From an uncultured Bacteroidales bacterium (GTDB taxonomy: Bacteria; Bacteroidota; Bacteroidia; Bacteroidales; P3), in the NCBI GenBank assembly GCA_947165255.1, contig CAMUZR010000030.1, forward strand, positions 1 through 33,724: a stretch of DNA of 33,724 bases. Direction: 5' to 3'. The notes under the pieces were generated by a model. The model had not been told where the DNA came from. It made no database searches and worked only from the letters and a program-made list of their open reading frames with translations. The position numbers and the translations under genes were made by a program. The stretch's first letter is position 1. Every line of letters begins with the position of its first letter. Shown here one piece after another: positions 1 through 7,267 of the stretch.

Positions 1-30
1 AGGCTATCACAAGGATTGAAACAAGTAAAT

Positions 31-138
31 ATGCACATAGCAGTCTTCTGCGGCTCGTCGCTGCCGAACAACAAGGAAATCGTTGAGGCCGCCGCGTCTC
101 AACAAAACCACGCCGAGAAATTGATGCATAACAAATAA
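31..138 (+). pseudogene. 5' stub of a LOG-family (lysine decarboxylase-like) gene, copy 1
   Basis: The 35-codon frame starts MHIAVFCGSSLPNNKEIVEA, which is how LOG-family nucleotide phosphoribohydrolases (TIGR00730, often mislabelled lysine decarboxylase) begin: a first beta strand followed by the phosphate-binding CGSS turn. The rest of the roughly 180-residue enzyme, including the PGGxGTxxE motif, is absent and the frame stops at 136-138. A second stub with almost the same first 13 codons lies at 2173-2232. I infer a remnant, not a functional enzyme. A translated short peptide cannot be excluded. Confidence 0.55.
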
Positions 139-145
139 AATAAAA

Positions 146-271
146 GGTATATGAAAAAAGCACATCCGAGAAAGAAATCGACCAAAAGGTATATGAAAAA
201 AGCACATCCGAGGAAGAAATCGACCAAAAGGTATATGAAAAAAGCACATCCGAGGAAGAAATCGACCAAGA
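146..271 (+). repeat. Three tandem 42-bp repeats, each carrying an in-frame ATG
   Basis: Units at 146-187, 188-229 and 230-271 differ at only one or two positions. Each unit begins GGTATATG and encodes the 14-residue block MKKAHPRKKSTKRY, the last unit diverging at its end. Because 42 is a multiple of three, gain or loss of a unit keeps the reading frame. Each unit also brings its own start codon preceded by AAAAGG or similar. The near-identity points to recent slippage or recombination. Confidence 0.9.
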
Positions 272-627
272 AGAAAAGCAATATAAAGAAAGTTATCTTG
301 ATACTCGCCGTGCTGTGTGGCATCGTCGTTTCGATAGCCAAATGCGAGAGGGGGCTTTTCGACCACGACAATGCTATGACTGTCAAGGCCGTCATCACCG
401 ACGTGAGGCCATTCTACGGCGGAGGATACGGGTCTAAATACAAAGCTGTCTATGAATACTCTGTGAATGGAGGCACCTACAATAGTTCGGACCAGATTGA
501 CTATGACACCTACAAGAGACTGAAAATTGGCGACACCGTGTCTGTATTGGTAAACAACAAAGATTACAACGAAACGGAGCTGCTGCTTGAGCAAGACAAA
601 ATACTTAAATTTCATATCGATTTTTAA
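151..627 (+). CDS. DUF3592-like single-pass membrane protein with repeated basic N-terminus
   Basis: The 158-residue product has three parts. Residues 1-45 are three copies of a Lys/Arg-rich 14-residue block. Residues about 46-64 form one hydrophobic segment (VILILAVLCGIVVSIAKC). Residues about 75-158 form a beta-rich domain with the pattern of DUF3592: TVKAVITDV, YKAVYEYSVNGGTY, then KIGDTVSVLVNNKDYNETEL. DUF3592 proteins are small membrane proteins of unknown role. The basic stretch before the membrane segment predicts a cytoplasmic N-terminus and an exported domain. The start is uncertain by design: ATGs at 151, 193 and 235 are all in frame, and initiation at any would leave the membrane segment and domain intact. 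The preceding LOG stub ends 12 bases upstream. No promoter is evident. Confidence 0.75.
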   Translation: MKKAHPRKKSTKRYMKKAHPRKKSTKRYMKKAHPRKKSTKKKSNIKKVILILAVLCGIVVSIAKCERGLFDHDNAMTVKAVITDVRPFYGGGYGSKYKAVYEYSVNGGTYNSSDQIDYDTYKRLKIGDTVSVLVNNKDYNETELLLEQDKILKFHIDF

Positions 628-657
628 TTCACTTAATATTTCACCAATAAAAATAAT

Positions 658-802
658 GTATATTGAACTTTCCGCACAGATTCCCGACGTCACCGTCGGC
701 CGCGCGTTCAACGCGCCCCATTACGAGTACATGACCACCTTCGGCAAGCGCACCACCAAGCTGCCCGTCGACCACGAGCTCTGGCGCCGTGCCAGTGTTT
801 AA
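658..802 (+). pseudogene. GC-rich 3' remnant of an unidentified gene
   Basis: From about 676 to 797 the sequence is much more GC-rich than its flanks and reads cleanly in one frame ending DHELWRRASV and a TAA at 800-802. The peptide (for example PHYEYMTTFGKRTTKLPVDH) looks like real conserved protein, but I do not recognise the family. The upstream part (628-675) is AT-rich and looks unrelated. The stop codon lies inside the left inverted repeat of the GxxExxY unit, so that unit may have cut the gene. A functional short gene starting at 658 is possible but less likely. Confidence 0.4.
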
Positions 803-834
803 CACGAATTGCCACGAATTATCCATTAATTATT
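798..834 (+). repeat. Left arm of inverted repeat flanking the GxxExxY gene
   Basis: This 37-base arm begins TTTAACACGAATTGCC and ends TCCATTAATTATT. Its reverse complement recurs at 1265-1302 with only a three/four-base difference near the middle (CGA against TATA). The arm itself contains a short direct repeat of CACGAATT. It stops six bases before the gene's start codon. Confidence 0.85.
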
Positions 835-840
835 TAAGGT

Positions 841-1266
841 ATGAATATCATAAGGCATAAGGAAATAATCTATTCTATTATCGGTGCAGCAATGGAAGTC
901 CACCGTGTGCTTGGAGGCGGACTTCTGGAGCCTATATACAACGAGGCTCTTTATCTAGAACTTCTAGAAAGAGGAATCAACTGCGAGCGAGAGAAACAAA
1001 TCCCCTGCTTCTACAAAAACCATCAACTTGAAAAGCATTATCAAATGGATTTAGTAGTGGAAGACGTGATTGTGGAGCTAAAGTCGGTAAGCGAATTGAT
1101 ACCAGCACACCGTGAGCAGTTATTCAATTATCTGCGTCTGACGCGAATGCCAATGGGGTTGCTGATAAACTATGGCCAACCAAGCTTGCAAGGAGAACGA
1201 TATGCGTATTTCAAGGATGACAATGAATGTGTACTTGTCGACCGAGATATGAATCTGGTGTACTAA
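841..1266 (+). CDS. GxxExxY protein (PD-(D/E)XK_3 nuclease-fold family)
   Basis: The 141-residue product is a full-length member of the GxxExxY family (TIGR04256, PF13366). The naming motif GLLEPIY is at residues 27-33. The nuclease-fold core follows: D70 in YQMDLVVED, then E79 and K81 in VIVELKSV. The C-terminal half carries the usual QLFNYLRLT and MGLLINYG segments. Members have a PD-(D/E)XK nuclease fold but no settled biochemical activity. They are small, widespread and often multi-copy. Here the gene sits tightly between arms of a 37-38 bp inverted repeat; the stop codon (1264-1266) overlaps the right arm. That makes the unit 798-1302 look like a discrete transferable module. No transposase is nearby. 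Confidence 0.9.
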   Translation: MNIIRHKEIIYSIIGAAMEVHRVLGGGLLEPIYNEALYLELLERGINCEREKQIPCFYKNHQLEKHYQMDLVVEDVIVELKSVSELIPAHREQLFNYLRLTRMPMGLLINYGQPSLQGERYAYFKDDNECVLVDRDMNLVY

Positions 1267-1302
1267 TAATTAATGGATAATTATATGGCAATTCGTGTTA
1301 AA
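1265..1302 (-). repeat. Right arm of inverted repeat flanking the GxxExxY gene
   Basis: Read on the minus strand from 1302, this arm matches 798-834 with one short internal difference. It overlaps the last two bases of the GxxExxY stop codon. I see no obvious target-site duplication outside the two arms. Confidence 0.85.
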
Positions 1303-1344
1303 AGAAACCGACCGCCGCGTAGCCTGCCGAGGCGTGAAAACGTA

Positions 1345-1530
1345 CCCCTGCATATATGCGGGGTCACGAATCGGCCCCGCAAACGCACCCTGCATCGATG
1401 CGAGGCCAGTTTTCGACCGGAAAGCGCGCTCCGCATATATGCGAGGTCTATTTTCAACTGGAAAGTGCTCCCCGCATATATGCGAGGCCGATTTTCGCCC
1501 CGAAAGTCCACCCCGCATAATGCGCGGCGA
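1345..1530. repeat. Five-unit degenerate 41-42 bp tandem array centred on a CGCATATATGCG dyad
   Basis: Dyads GCATATATGC (1350-1359), GCATCGATGC (1392-1401), GCATATATGC (1433-1442), GCATATATGC (1474-1483) and GCATAATGC (1515-1523) are spaced 42, 41, 41 and 41 bases. The bases between are also related: GAGG after the dyad, then ATTTTC, a GGAAAG or CGAAAG, and a C-rich lead-in to the next dyad. Spacing near four helical turns places the dyads on one face of the DNA. The array fills most of the 317-base gap between the GxxExxY gene and the WG-repeat lipoprotein gene. Frames through it are open on both strands but change register every unit, so it does not look coding. Confidence 0.85.
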
Positions 1531-1583
1531 AAATGACTGAATGAAACAACAAAATGAAGTAAAACAATAAACACAGACAGACA
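1509..1583 (+). repeat. Leader repeat R1, copy 1 (last array dyad plus 5' leader)
   Basis: This 75-base stretch ends directly at the ATG of the WG-repeat gene and is repeated at 3252-3326 before the TonB-C gene. Both begin CACCCCGCA, share a GC-rich dyad and a GAAAATG step, and the last 33 bases are identical. A shorter relative (AACAATAAACACAGACA, 3885-3901) precedes the gene at 3904. It probably carries a shared promoter or untranslated leader, although no TAnnTTTG box is visible. Confidence 0.8.
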
Positions 1584-2063
1584 ATGAAGAAGATATTTTT
1601 GCTCGGCGCTATGGCGTGCGCCATCGGAATGATGACCGCCTGCAAGAGCGGTGGTGAGTATGACAATTACGAGCCCCAGAAAAAAGATGGGAAATGGGGA
1701 TTGGTTGACACAAATGGATTATTTGTAGTAGAACCAATATGGGATGGGATTGGATTTTATGGCGATGGGATTTGGCCCGTGGAAAGAAATGGTAAGTGTG
1801 GGGCTATAAATACGAAAGGAGAGGTTGTTGTGGATTTAGAATATGAACAAGTAGGCCAATTTGTGGATGGAGTGGCCCCTGTCAAGCATAATAATCACTG
1901 GGGTTATGTGGACAAAAAAGGTAAATTGGTCATTCCTTTGATCTATGATAGTGCTCAGATTTTTTGCAATGGAGTAGGATTCAGTGGTCATACAGGAATA
2001 GTGTGGGCAGGGGGCGAAATGTTAGGTATTAGAAAAGATGGAACAACTTTTCCATTGAAATAA
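1584..2063 (+). CDS. WG-repeat lipoprotein
   Basis: The 159-residue product begins with a lipoprotein signal peptide: a basic start, a hydrophobic core and MMTAC, with the lipidated cysteine at residue 20. The mature part consists of WG beta repeats (PF14903): DGKWGLVDTNGLFVVEP, NGKCGAINTKGEVVVDL and NHWGYVDKKGKLVIPL, each ending in a strand and an I/L-W/Y-D-type turn. WG repeats are found in exported proteins of Bacteroidota and probably serve binding, with no known catalysis. At about three full repeats it is short for the family. It has its own R1 leader and is followed 17 bases later by repeat R2. Codon use is AT-richer than the flanking housekeeping genes. Confidence 0.85.
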   Translation: MKKIFLLGAMACAIGMMTACKSGGEYDNYEPQKKDGKWGLVDTNGLFVVEPIWDGIGFYGDGIWPVERNGKCGAINTKGEVVVDLEYEQVGQFVDGVAPVKHNNHWGYVDKKGKLVIPLIYDSAQIFCNGVGFSGHTGIVWAGGEMLGIRKDGTTFPLK

Positions 2064-2080
2064 AAAGACAATGAACGTAA

Positions 2081-2131
2081 GGCTGCCATCCTTCGCTCCA
2101 CAATGAGCGAAACATCCAGTGAATGTTTCGC
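2081..2131 (+). repeat. Trailer repeat R2, copy 1, with hairpins
   Basis: GGCTGCCATCCTTCG (2081-2095) is the first of four related trailers, the others at 3217, 3822 and 4791. Here it runs on into two inverted repeats: CGCTC/GAGCG across 2094-2109, and GCGAAACAT (2107-2115) with ATGTTTCGC (2123-2131) around a seven-base loop. No T-tract follows, so a simple intrinsic terminator is not evident. Confidence 0.65.
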
Positions 2132-2172
2132 GGGGCATACCAGCGGACGGCAATGAAAACAGAAACCACACA

Positions 2173-2232
2173 ATGAACATAGCAGTCTTCTGCGGGGAGT
2201 CGCTCCCAAACTCGGTGGAAATGCAGAAATGA
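2173..2232 (+). pseudogene. 5' stub of a LOG-family gene, copy 2
   Basis: The 19-codon frame MNIAVFCGESLPNSVEMQK matches the first residues of the stub at 31-138, with closely matching DNA over the first 13 codons (ATA GCA GTC TTC TGC GG shared exactly). It keeps the LOG-family opening strand and phosphate-binding turn and nothing else. Two 5' stubs of the same gene about 2.1 kb apart, each in an intergenic position, suggest that the stub travels with the surrounding repeat sequences. Confidence 0.55.
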
Positions 2233-2268
2233 AACAACGGATTGAAAACACTTAACCCATAAAAAACA

Positions 2269-3204
2269 ATGAAGAGGTTATTGCCGGCATACTTGATGAT
2301 TATGGCATTTGGATATGTGGAGGCACAGACTTCGTATGTTCCATACTACACAAAGACCATTGATGCCTTTACTAAAATGGCAGAAAACAATTATGTTCAG
2401 GCAGTTGAACGCTATGAAGAGGCGTTTTCCAATTACTATCCTTTCCCCGAGGACCTTGCCAATCTGCGCGACTGCTATTTAGCGTTAGAAGATACTGCCG
2501 ATGCAGTTAATTGTGTCAAGCGTATGGTTGCGTGCGGATGGCAATTGTATGAAACTTATCCAGTAATAGGCTTTCGCTCATTGGAAAACAGAATTGGAGC
2601 GTTCGACTCAGTACGAATTGTCTATATAACCAGTATTTACCCAACATTACGCCAAAACTATTTGCAACAAATCGACCCCACCGAAAATGCCTATCTTGAA
2701 CGGATTGTCCAGAACGAAATCTTCTGTCAGGAAATAAGGGATGGGAGATTTGGCGAAGACGAATGGCTGAATGCGGTATTTGCACAGAATGCATTAGACC
2801 TTTGTTCCTTGCTTAAGAACAAGAAATTGAACAGGAGAAATGTTGACGTGTGGAATAACCAATTACTACAGATTGCCTTGGTTCATTGCGCGAAAGCATT
2901 GGGGTTGAACGAATATGGGAGAGATACGATATACACCGATATGATGGATTTGTTGAAGAAAGAGGTGCTTAAAGGTAATTTACATCCCGATGTATATGCC
3001 AGTGTCTATGACATAGTTTATTGGTTTAACAACAATAAATCATACTATGGAAGGCAATTGTCCTTTGACCCGGAAACAGGGAAGCATTTCTGCGTCGAGA
3101 TAGAGGATGTGAGTAACGTTGATAAGCGACGTGCCGAGATTGGACTCCCGTCAGTTCGGTTTTTTTGTAAGAAATACAATATCACGCCACCTGCCAATTA
3201 CTAA
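2269..3204 (+). CDS. Secreted DUF6624-like protein with a TPR-like N-terminus
   Basis: The 311-residue product has a Sec signal peptide (residues 1-19, ending VEAQ). Residues about 30-90 look like a tetratricopeptide-type helical hairpin (AFTKMAENNYVQAVERYEEAF, split here as ENNYVQAVERYEEAF, then LANLRDCYLALEDTADAV). The C-terminal part, with YYGRQLSFDPETGK and then VDKRRAEIGLPSV, resembles DUF6624, a family of unknown function whose members end in a RRxxxGLPxL-type segment. The middle is helical and shows no catalytic motif I can name. The product is probably periplasmic. The start at 2269 is chosen because it gives a clean signal peptide. Repeat R2 follows 12 bases after the stop. Confidence 0.65.
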   Translation: MKRLLPAYLMIMAFGYVEAQTSYVPYYTKTIDAFTKMAENNYVQAVERYEEAFSNYYPFPEDLANLRDCYLALEDTADAVNCVKRMVACGWQLYETYPVIGFRSLENRIGAFDSVRIVYITSIYPTLRQNYLQQIDPTENAYLERIVQNEIFCQEIRDGRFGEDEWLNAVFAQNALDLCSLLKNKKLNRRNVDVWNNQLLQIALVHCAKALGLNEYGRDTIYTDMMDLLKKEVLKGNLHPDVYASVYDIVYWFNNNKSYYGRQLSFDPETGKHFCVEIEDVSNVDKRRAEIGLPSVRFFCKKYNITPPANY

Positions 3205-3216
3205 TACAATCACAAC

Positions 3217-3242
3217 GGCTGCCATCCTTGCGGGCGGCAGCC
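3217..3242 (+). repeat. Trailer repeat R2, copy 2, hairpin form
   Basis: GGCTGCC (3217-3223) pairs with GGCAGCC (3236-3242) across a 12-base loop that includes the shared ATCCTTGCG. It leads within ten bases into the R1 leader, so here R2 and R1 form one composite intergenic repeat of about 110 bases. Confidence 0.7.
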
Positions 3243-3251
3243 CTGCAACGC

Positions 3252-3326
3252 CACCCCGCACCCGTGCGCGGTGAAAATGCACGAACGAAACAAAAAATGA
3301 AGTAAAACAATAAACACAGACAGACA
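3252..3326 (+). repeat. Leader repeat R1, copy 2
   Basis: This is the second copy of the 75-base leader, ending at the ATG of the TonB-C gene. Its dyad is CACCCCGCAC (3252-3261) with GTGCGCGGTG (3264-3273), one mismatch, equivalent to the last dyad of the 1345-1530 array. The 33 bases before the start codon are identical to those before the gene at 1584. Confidence 0.8.
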
Positions 3327-3809
3327 ATGAAGAGAATAATGATACTTTGGGCGGTGCTTTCCCTTGGCCTTGGTGCTTTTGCACAGCCGGCAGAGCCAGC
3401 CTATCCAGATGACGGAGAACTCTTCCGGCAGCTCGGATTTCCAGAATTGCGAGAAAACCGTAAAGGGAACGAAAGTATTCTTTTACGTGATGATAGTACA
3501 GTTTTTTCCGATGTCGATGTGGACCCGCAATATCCTGGAGGTATAGATTCCGTCTATGAATGGATTTCCCGCAATTTCGATTACAGCGGAATGGGGGATT
3601 GTTGTGCAATTGGGCGTGTAATTGTTTCTTTTATTGTGGAAACCGATGGATCTATTACAGATATAGTCAAACTACGCGACATTGGCTGCAGGATTGCAGA
3701 TAGAGTTGTGAACGCCGTAAGCATTATGCCAAAATGGATTCCAGGTAAATTAAATGATAAAGCGGTGCGAGTACGATACGTTTTGGCCTATTCTTTTTTC
3801 ATCAGATAG
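3327..3809 (+). CDS. Secreted TonB C-terminal domain protein
   Basis: The 160-residue product has a Sec signal peptide ending AFAQ (residues about 1-19). Residues about 62-160 match the TonB C-terminal domain (PF03544) as it occurs in Bacteroidota: YPGGIDSVYEWISRNFDY, then GRVIVSFIVETDGSITDI, then VSIMPKWIPGKLNDKAVRVR and a final strand. Unlike a true TonB it lacks the N-terminal membrane anchor and the proline-rich periplasmic arm. It is therefore more likely a free periplasmic TonB-C domain than an energy transducer. A paired cysteine in GMGDCC is unusual. It shares its leader with the WG-repeat gene at 1584 and is followed by an R2 copy 12 bases after the stop. Confidence 0.8.
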   Translation: MKRIMILWAVLSLGLGAFAQPAEPAYPDDGELFRQLGFPELRENRKGNESILLRDDSTVFSDVDVDPQYPGGIDSVYEWISRNFDYSGMGDCCAIGRVIVSFIVETDGSITDIVKLRDIGCRIADRVVNAVSIMPKWIPGKLNDKAVRVRYVLAYSFFIR

Positions 3810-3821
3810 CACCCCCAAAAC

Positions 3822-3837
3822 GGCTGCCGTCCTCTCG
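3822..3837 (+). repeat. Trailer repeat R2, copy 3
   Basis: GGCTGCCGTCCTCTCG follows the TonB-C gene by 12 bases and matches the R2 core, without the pairing GGCAGCC arm seen in copy 2. Confidence 0.6.
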
Positions 3838-3903
3838 AGCTATGGCCACCGACCGTAGCAGTGGTAACGGCAATAAGCAACAGAAACAATAAACACAGAC
3901 ATA

Positions 3904-4752
3904 ATGGAAACAATTGCTATAGTTTTCGGCGTGATATGGCTTGTCTCAGGGTGGTACATCAGTTATACAGTGAACCATTACTACGACAAACTATGGTACT
4001 TCCCATTTGATATTGTGAGAATGATTATCCGCAATTGGCACATAGGCGAGGTCGCGTCTCTCCGAGACGCACCCGATGTGTTGACTATCAGTCACCGCAC
4101 TGCGCTCCGCTTGTACGGTGTTATAAATATTAAGCCTCTTCGAGGCTTCTTTACGGCAAATGCGGATAATCATTTTGTGAGATATTGGAAAATGTGCAGA
4201 ATAAGGATATTATGCGCAACGATACTTGCCATTAGCGCTGTTAGTAGCTGCGATAGTATGAATACATCTAACTGTGTCAATGGCTGCAATAATGATTTCA
4301 GAGAAGCAAAGGTGATTAAAAGTGCCACTTTCGGGCCGGAAGATACTCCTGAAATCATAGATTCGGCATTGAAAGCTGCAGGTTTGCCTATGCATATCGA
4401 ATGGGACAACGATGGATCGCCGAGCCTTGCCTTAGACGGAATGAATTATTATATATCTGACAGCATTAGTTACATTTGCCAAGCAAAAGAAATCATTTTC
4501 AACGATGAACCATGGCTCTGTATCATATACACTGAGGATGTAACTGGGCAATATTGGCAGATGATGGGACCCAAAAGAGAGAGGTTCTTGTGGTACGAGA
4601 CGGCCCTCATCAGTCCACAAGCCGAACCTTATCAGATGGCCGACCATGAAATCACCATTCATGGTAGCGATGTCGATTACGATGCCATTGTGGTCCGCTA
4701 CCTCTATAGCGAGAGATTGGACACGATACGTTATACTCAGGTTATAGATTGA
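3904..4752 (+). CDS. Composite frame: small membrane segment plus lipoprotein (lipoprotein start probably 4192)
   Basis: The open frame gives 282 residues but looks composite. Residues 1-50 form a small membrane protein (one hydrophobic segment, IAIVFGVIWLVSGWYI, then an aromatic-rich stretch). Residues 51-96 are encoded by a three-hairpin repeat element (4051-4150) and its tail, and do not look like protein. From Met97 (ATG at 4192) a textbook lipoprotein signal begins: MCRIRILCATILAISAVSSC. The 186-residue product from 4192 has no domain I recognise; its acidic, beta-rich C-terminal part resembles small envelope lipoproteins of unknown role. I favour 4192 as the working start of the lipoprotein. 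The 3904 start remains possible, and a shortened leader repeat precedes it. R2 follows 38 bases after the stop. Confidence 0.55.
   Translation: METIAIVFGVIWLVSGWYISYTVNHYYDKLWYFPFDIVRMIIRNWHIGEVASLRDAPDVLTISHRTALRLYGVINIKPLRGFFTANADNHFVRYWKMCRIRILCATILAISAVSSCDSMNTSNCVNGCNNDFREAKVIKSATFGPEDTPEIIDSALKAAGLPMHIEWDNDGSPSLALDGMNYYISDSISYICQAKEIIFNDEPWLCIIYTEDVTGQYWQMMGPKRERFLWYETALISPQAEPYQMADHEITIHGSDVDYDAIVVRYLYSERLDTIRYTQVID
4051..4150. repeat. Three-hairpin palindromic element inside an open frame
   Basis: Three inverted repeats follow one another: GCGTCTC/GAGACGC (4054-4070, 3-base loop), CACCGCAC/GTACGGTG (4093-4120, one mismatch) and AAGCCTC/GAGGCTT (4132-4148, 3-base loop). The order and compactness resemble REP-like mobile palindromes that are scattered through some Bacteroidales genomes. 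It separates the membrane segment from the lipoprotein signal of the 3904-4752 frame without breaking the frame. Confidence 0.65.
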
Positions 4753-5103
4753 ACATACCAATAGATGGCCATAGAACTACAATGAAAAACGGCTGCCGTC
4801 CTTGCGTATTATGCCTTTGGCCATAAGGGAGGTGACTGCATCAGTTATGGCTAGAAGAAATGAAAACGAAAGATGGCTTTTATTCTTTTAGAAGATAGTA
4901 ACAATCGGCCAGTCACTCTTTAGATATAAGCAGATAAGGAAACGTCCATGGGGACAGTCCTTGCCGCTGCTCTTCAAATACCCGGTCGAGAAGCTGCCTT
5001 AATTTGAAGAAATGATATAACAAAAAATAAAGGGTGCTTGACACACCCTTTATTTATTATTTGCGGAATTAATACATATCGCCTAGCGTGAGGCGAGATC
5101 TGT
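4753..5103. other. Intergenic region between accessory patch and groEL
   Basis: No supported gene. It contains R2 copy 4 (GGCTGCCGTCCTTGCG, 4791-4806), the groEL terminator (5025-5055) and a small CGCCT/AGGCG inverted repeat at 5080-5095. The stretch 4807-5020 has no recognisable coding or RNA structure. Confidence 0.7.
5025..5055 (-). terminator. Intrinsic terminator after groEL (also usable on the plus strand)
   Basis: A perfect 12-bp stem, AAATAAAGGGTG (5025-5036) with CACCCTTTATTT (5044-5055), encloses a seven-base loop. It is flanked by A-rich and T-rich ends on both strands, so it should stop groEL transcripts and also read-through from the plus-strand patch. Confidence 0.8.
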
Positions 5104-6762
<1,659 letters not shown>

Positions 6763-6791
6763 TTAATTACAATCCTTAATACTGATAACGA

Positions 6792-7061
6792 TTAGATGAT
6801 GGCGTAAATATCGCCTTCTTTCATAATCATATACTTAGTGCCGTCAATGTCAACTTCGGTGCCGCTATATTTGCCGTAGAGCACTTCATCGCCCACCTTC
6901 ACGGTCATCTCATGATCCTTAGTGCCGGGACCCACGGAAACAACTTTACCTTTTTGGGGTTTCTCCTTGGCGGTGTCGGGAATAATAATTCCTGCTGCAG
7001 TTTTTTGCTCTGCCTCGTCGGGCAGGACCAGTACGCGGTCAGCTAATGGTTTAATGTTCAT
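6792..7061 (-). CDS. groS: Co-chaperonin GroES (10 kDa)
   Basis: The 89-residue product is a complete GroES. It opens with [20 protein letters not shown], followed by the mobile-loop region [15 protein letters not shown] and the barrel strands [14 protein letters not shown] and [13 protein letters not shown]. It caps the GroEL ring in the cytoplasm. It is the first gene of the groES-groEL operon. No CIRCE inverted repeat is present upstream; a sigma-54-like element is found instead at 7155-7170. Confidence 0.97.
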   Translation of the reverse strand: MNIKPLADRVLVLPDEAEQKTAAGIIIPDTAKEKPQKGKVVSVGPGTKDHEMTVKVGDEVLYGKYSGTEVDIDGTKYMIMKEGDIYAII

Positions 7062-7154
7062 AATTTATAATTTTTTAGTTTGTTAATCTTATTTTATCAC
7101 GTCCTTACTTATTTCTTTTTTCTATAATTATTTTGACGCAACGAGCATAAGAAT

Positions 7155-7170
7155 ATCATAAACCGTGCCA
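7155..7170 (-). promoter_or_regulatory. Sigma-54-like promoter candidate for groES-groEL
   Basis: On the minus strand the sequence reads TTGGCACGGTTTATGAT (7171-7155). The -24 half TTGGCACG is a perfect match to the RpoN consensus, and the -12 half ATGAT matches TTGCW at three of five positions with correct spacing. It would place the transcript start about 80 bases before groES. No enhancer-binding site is evident and a coincidental match is possible. Confidence 0.45.
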
Positions 7171-7267
7171 AAACATAAGCACAGCAAGAGTGACTTATGC
7201 CACAATGACAAATTGACAGACACGAAATAAAAAGACAATCTCTACGTTATGAAAACAAAAAGGACAC

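Noticed and set aside
1345..1530. CRISPR-like appearance of evenly spaced repeats
   Set aside because: The bases between dyads are themselves related from unit to unit, the repeat core is only about 14 bases, and no cas gene is present. It is a tandem repeat array.
1273..1584. Several overlapping open frames of 80-104 codons on both strands
   Set aside because: They run through the 41-42 bp array, whose period shifts the frame each unit, and none has protein character.
1..4900. Classical integron
   Set aside because: No tyrosine integrase gene and no attC-like site with the expected RYYYAAC/GTTRRRY ends was seen; only the cassette-like layout is retained as a hypothesis.
4753..5020. Possible tRNA or structured RNA in the gap before groEL
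   Set aside because: No cloverleaf, T-loop GTTCGA-type motif or known riboswitch core could be found by eye.
7062..7267. CIRCE (HrcA-binding) inverted repeat before groES
   Set aside because: No TTAGCACTC / GAGTGCTAA pair is present in the interval.
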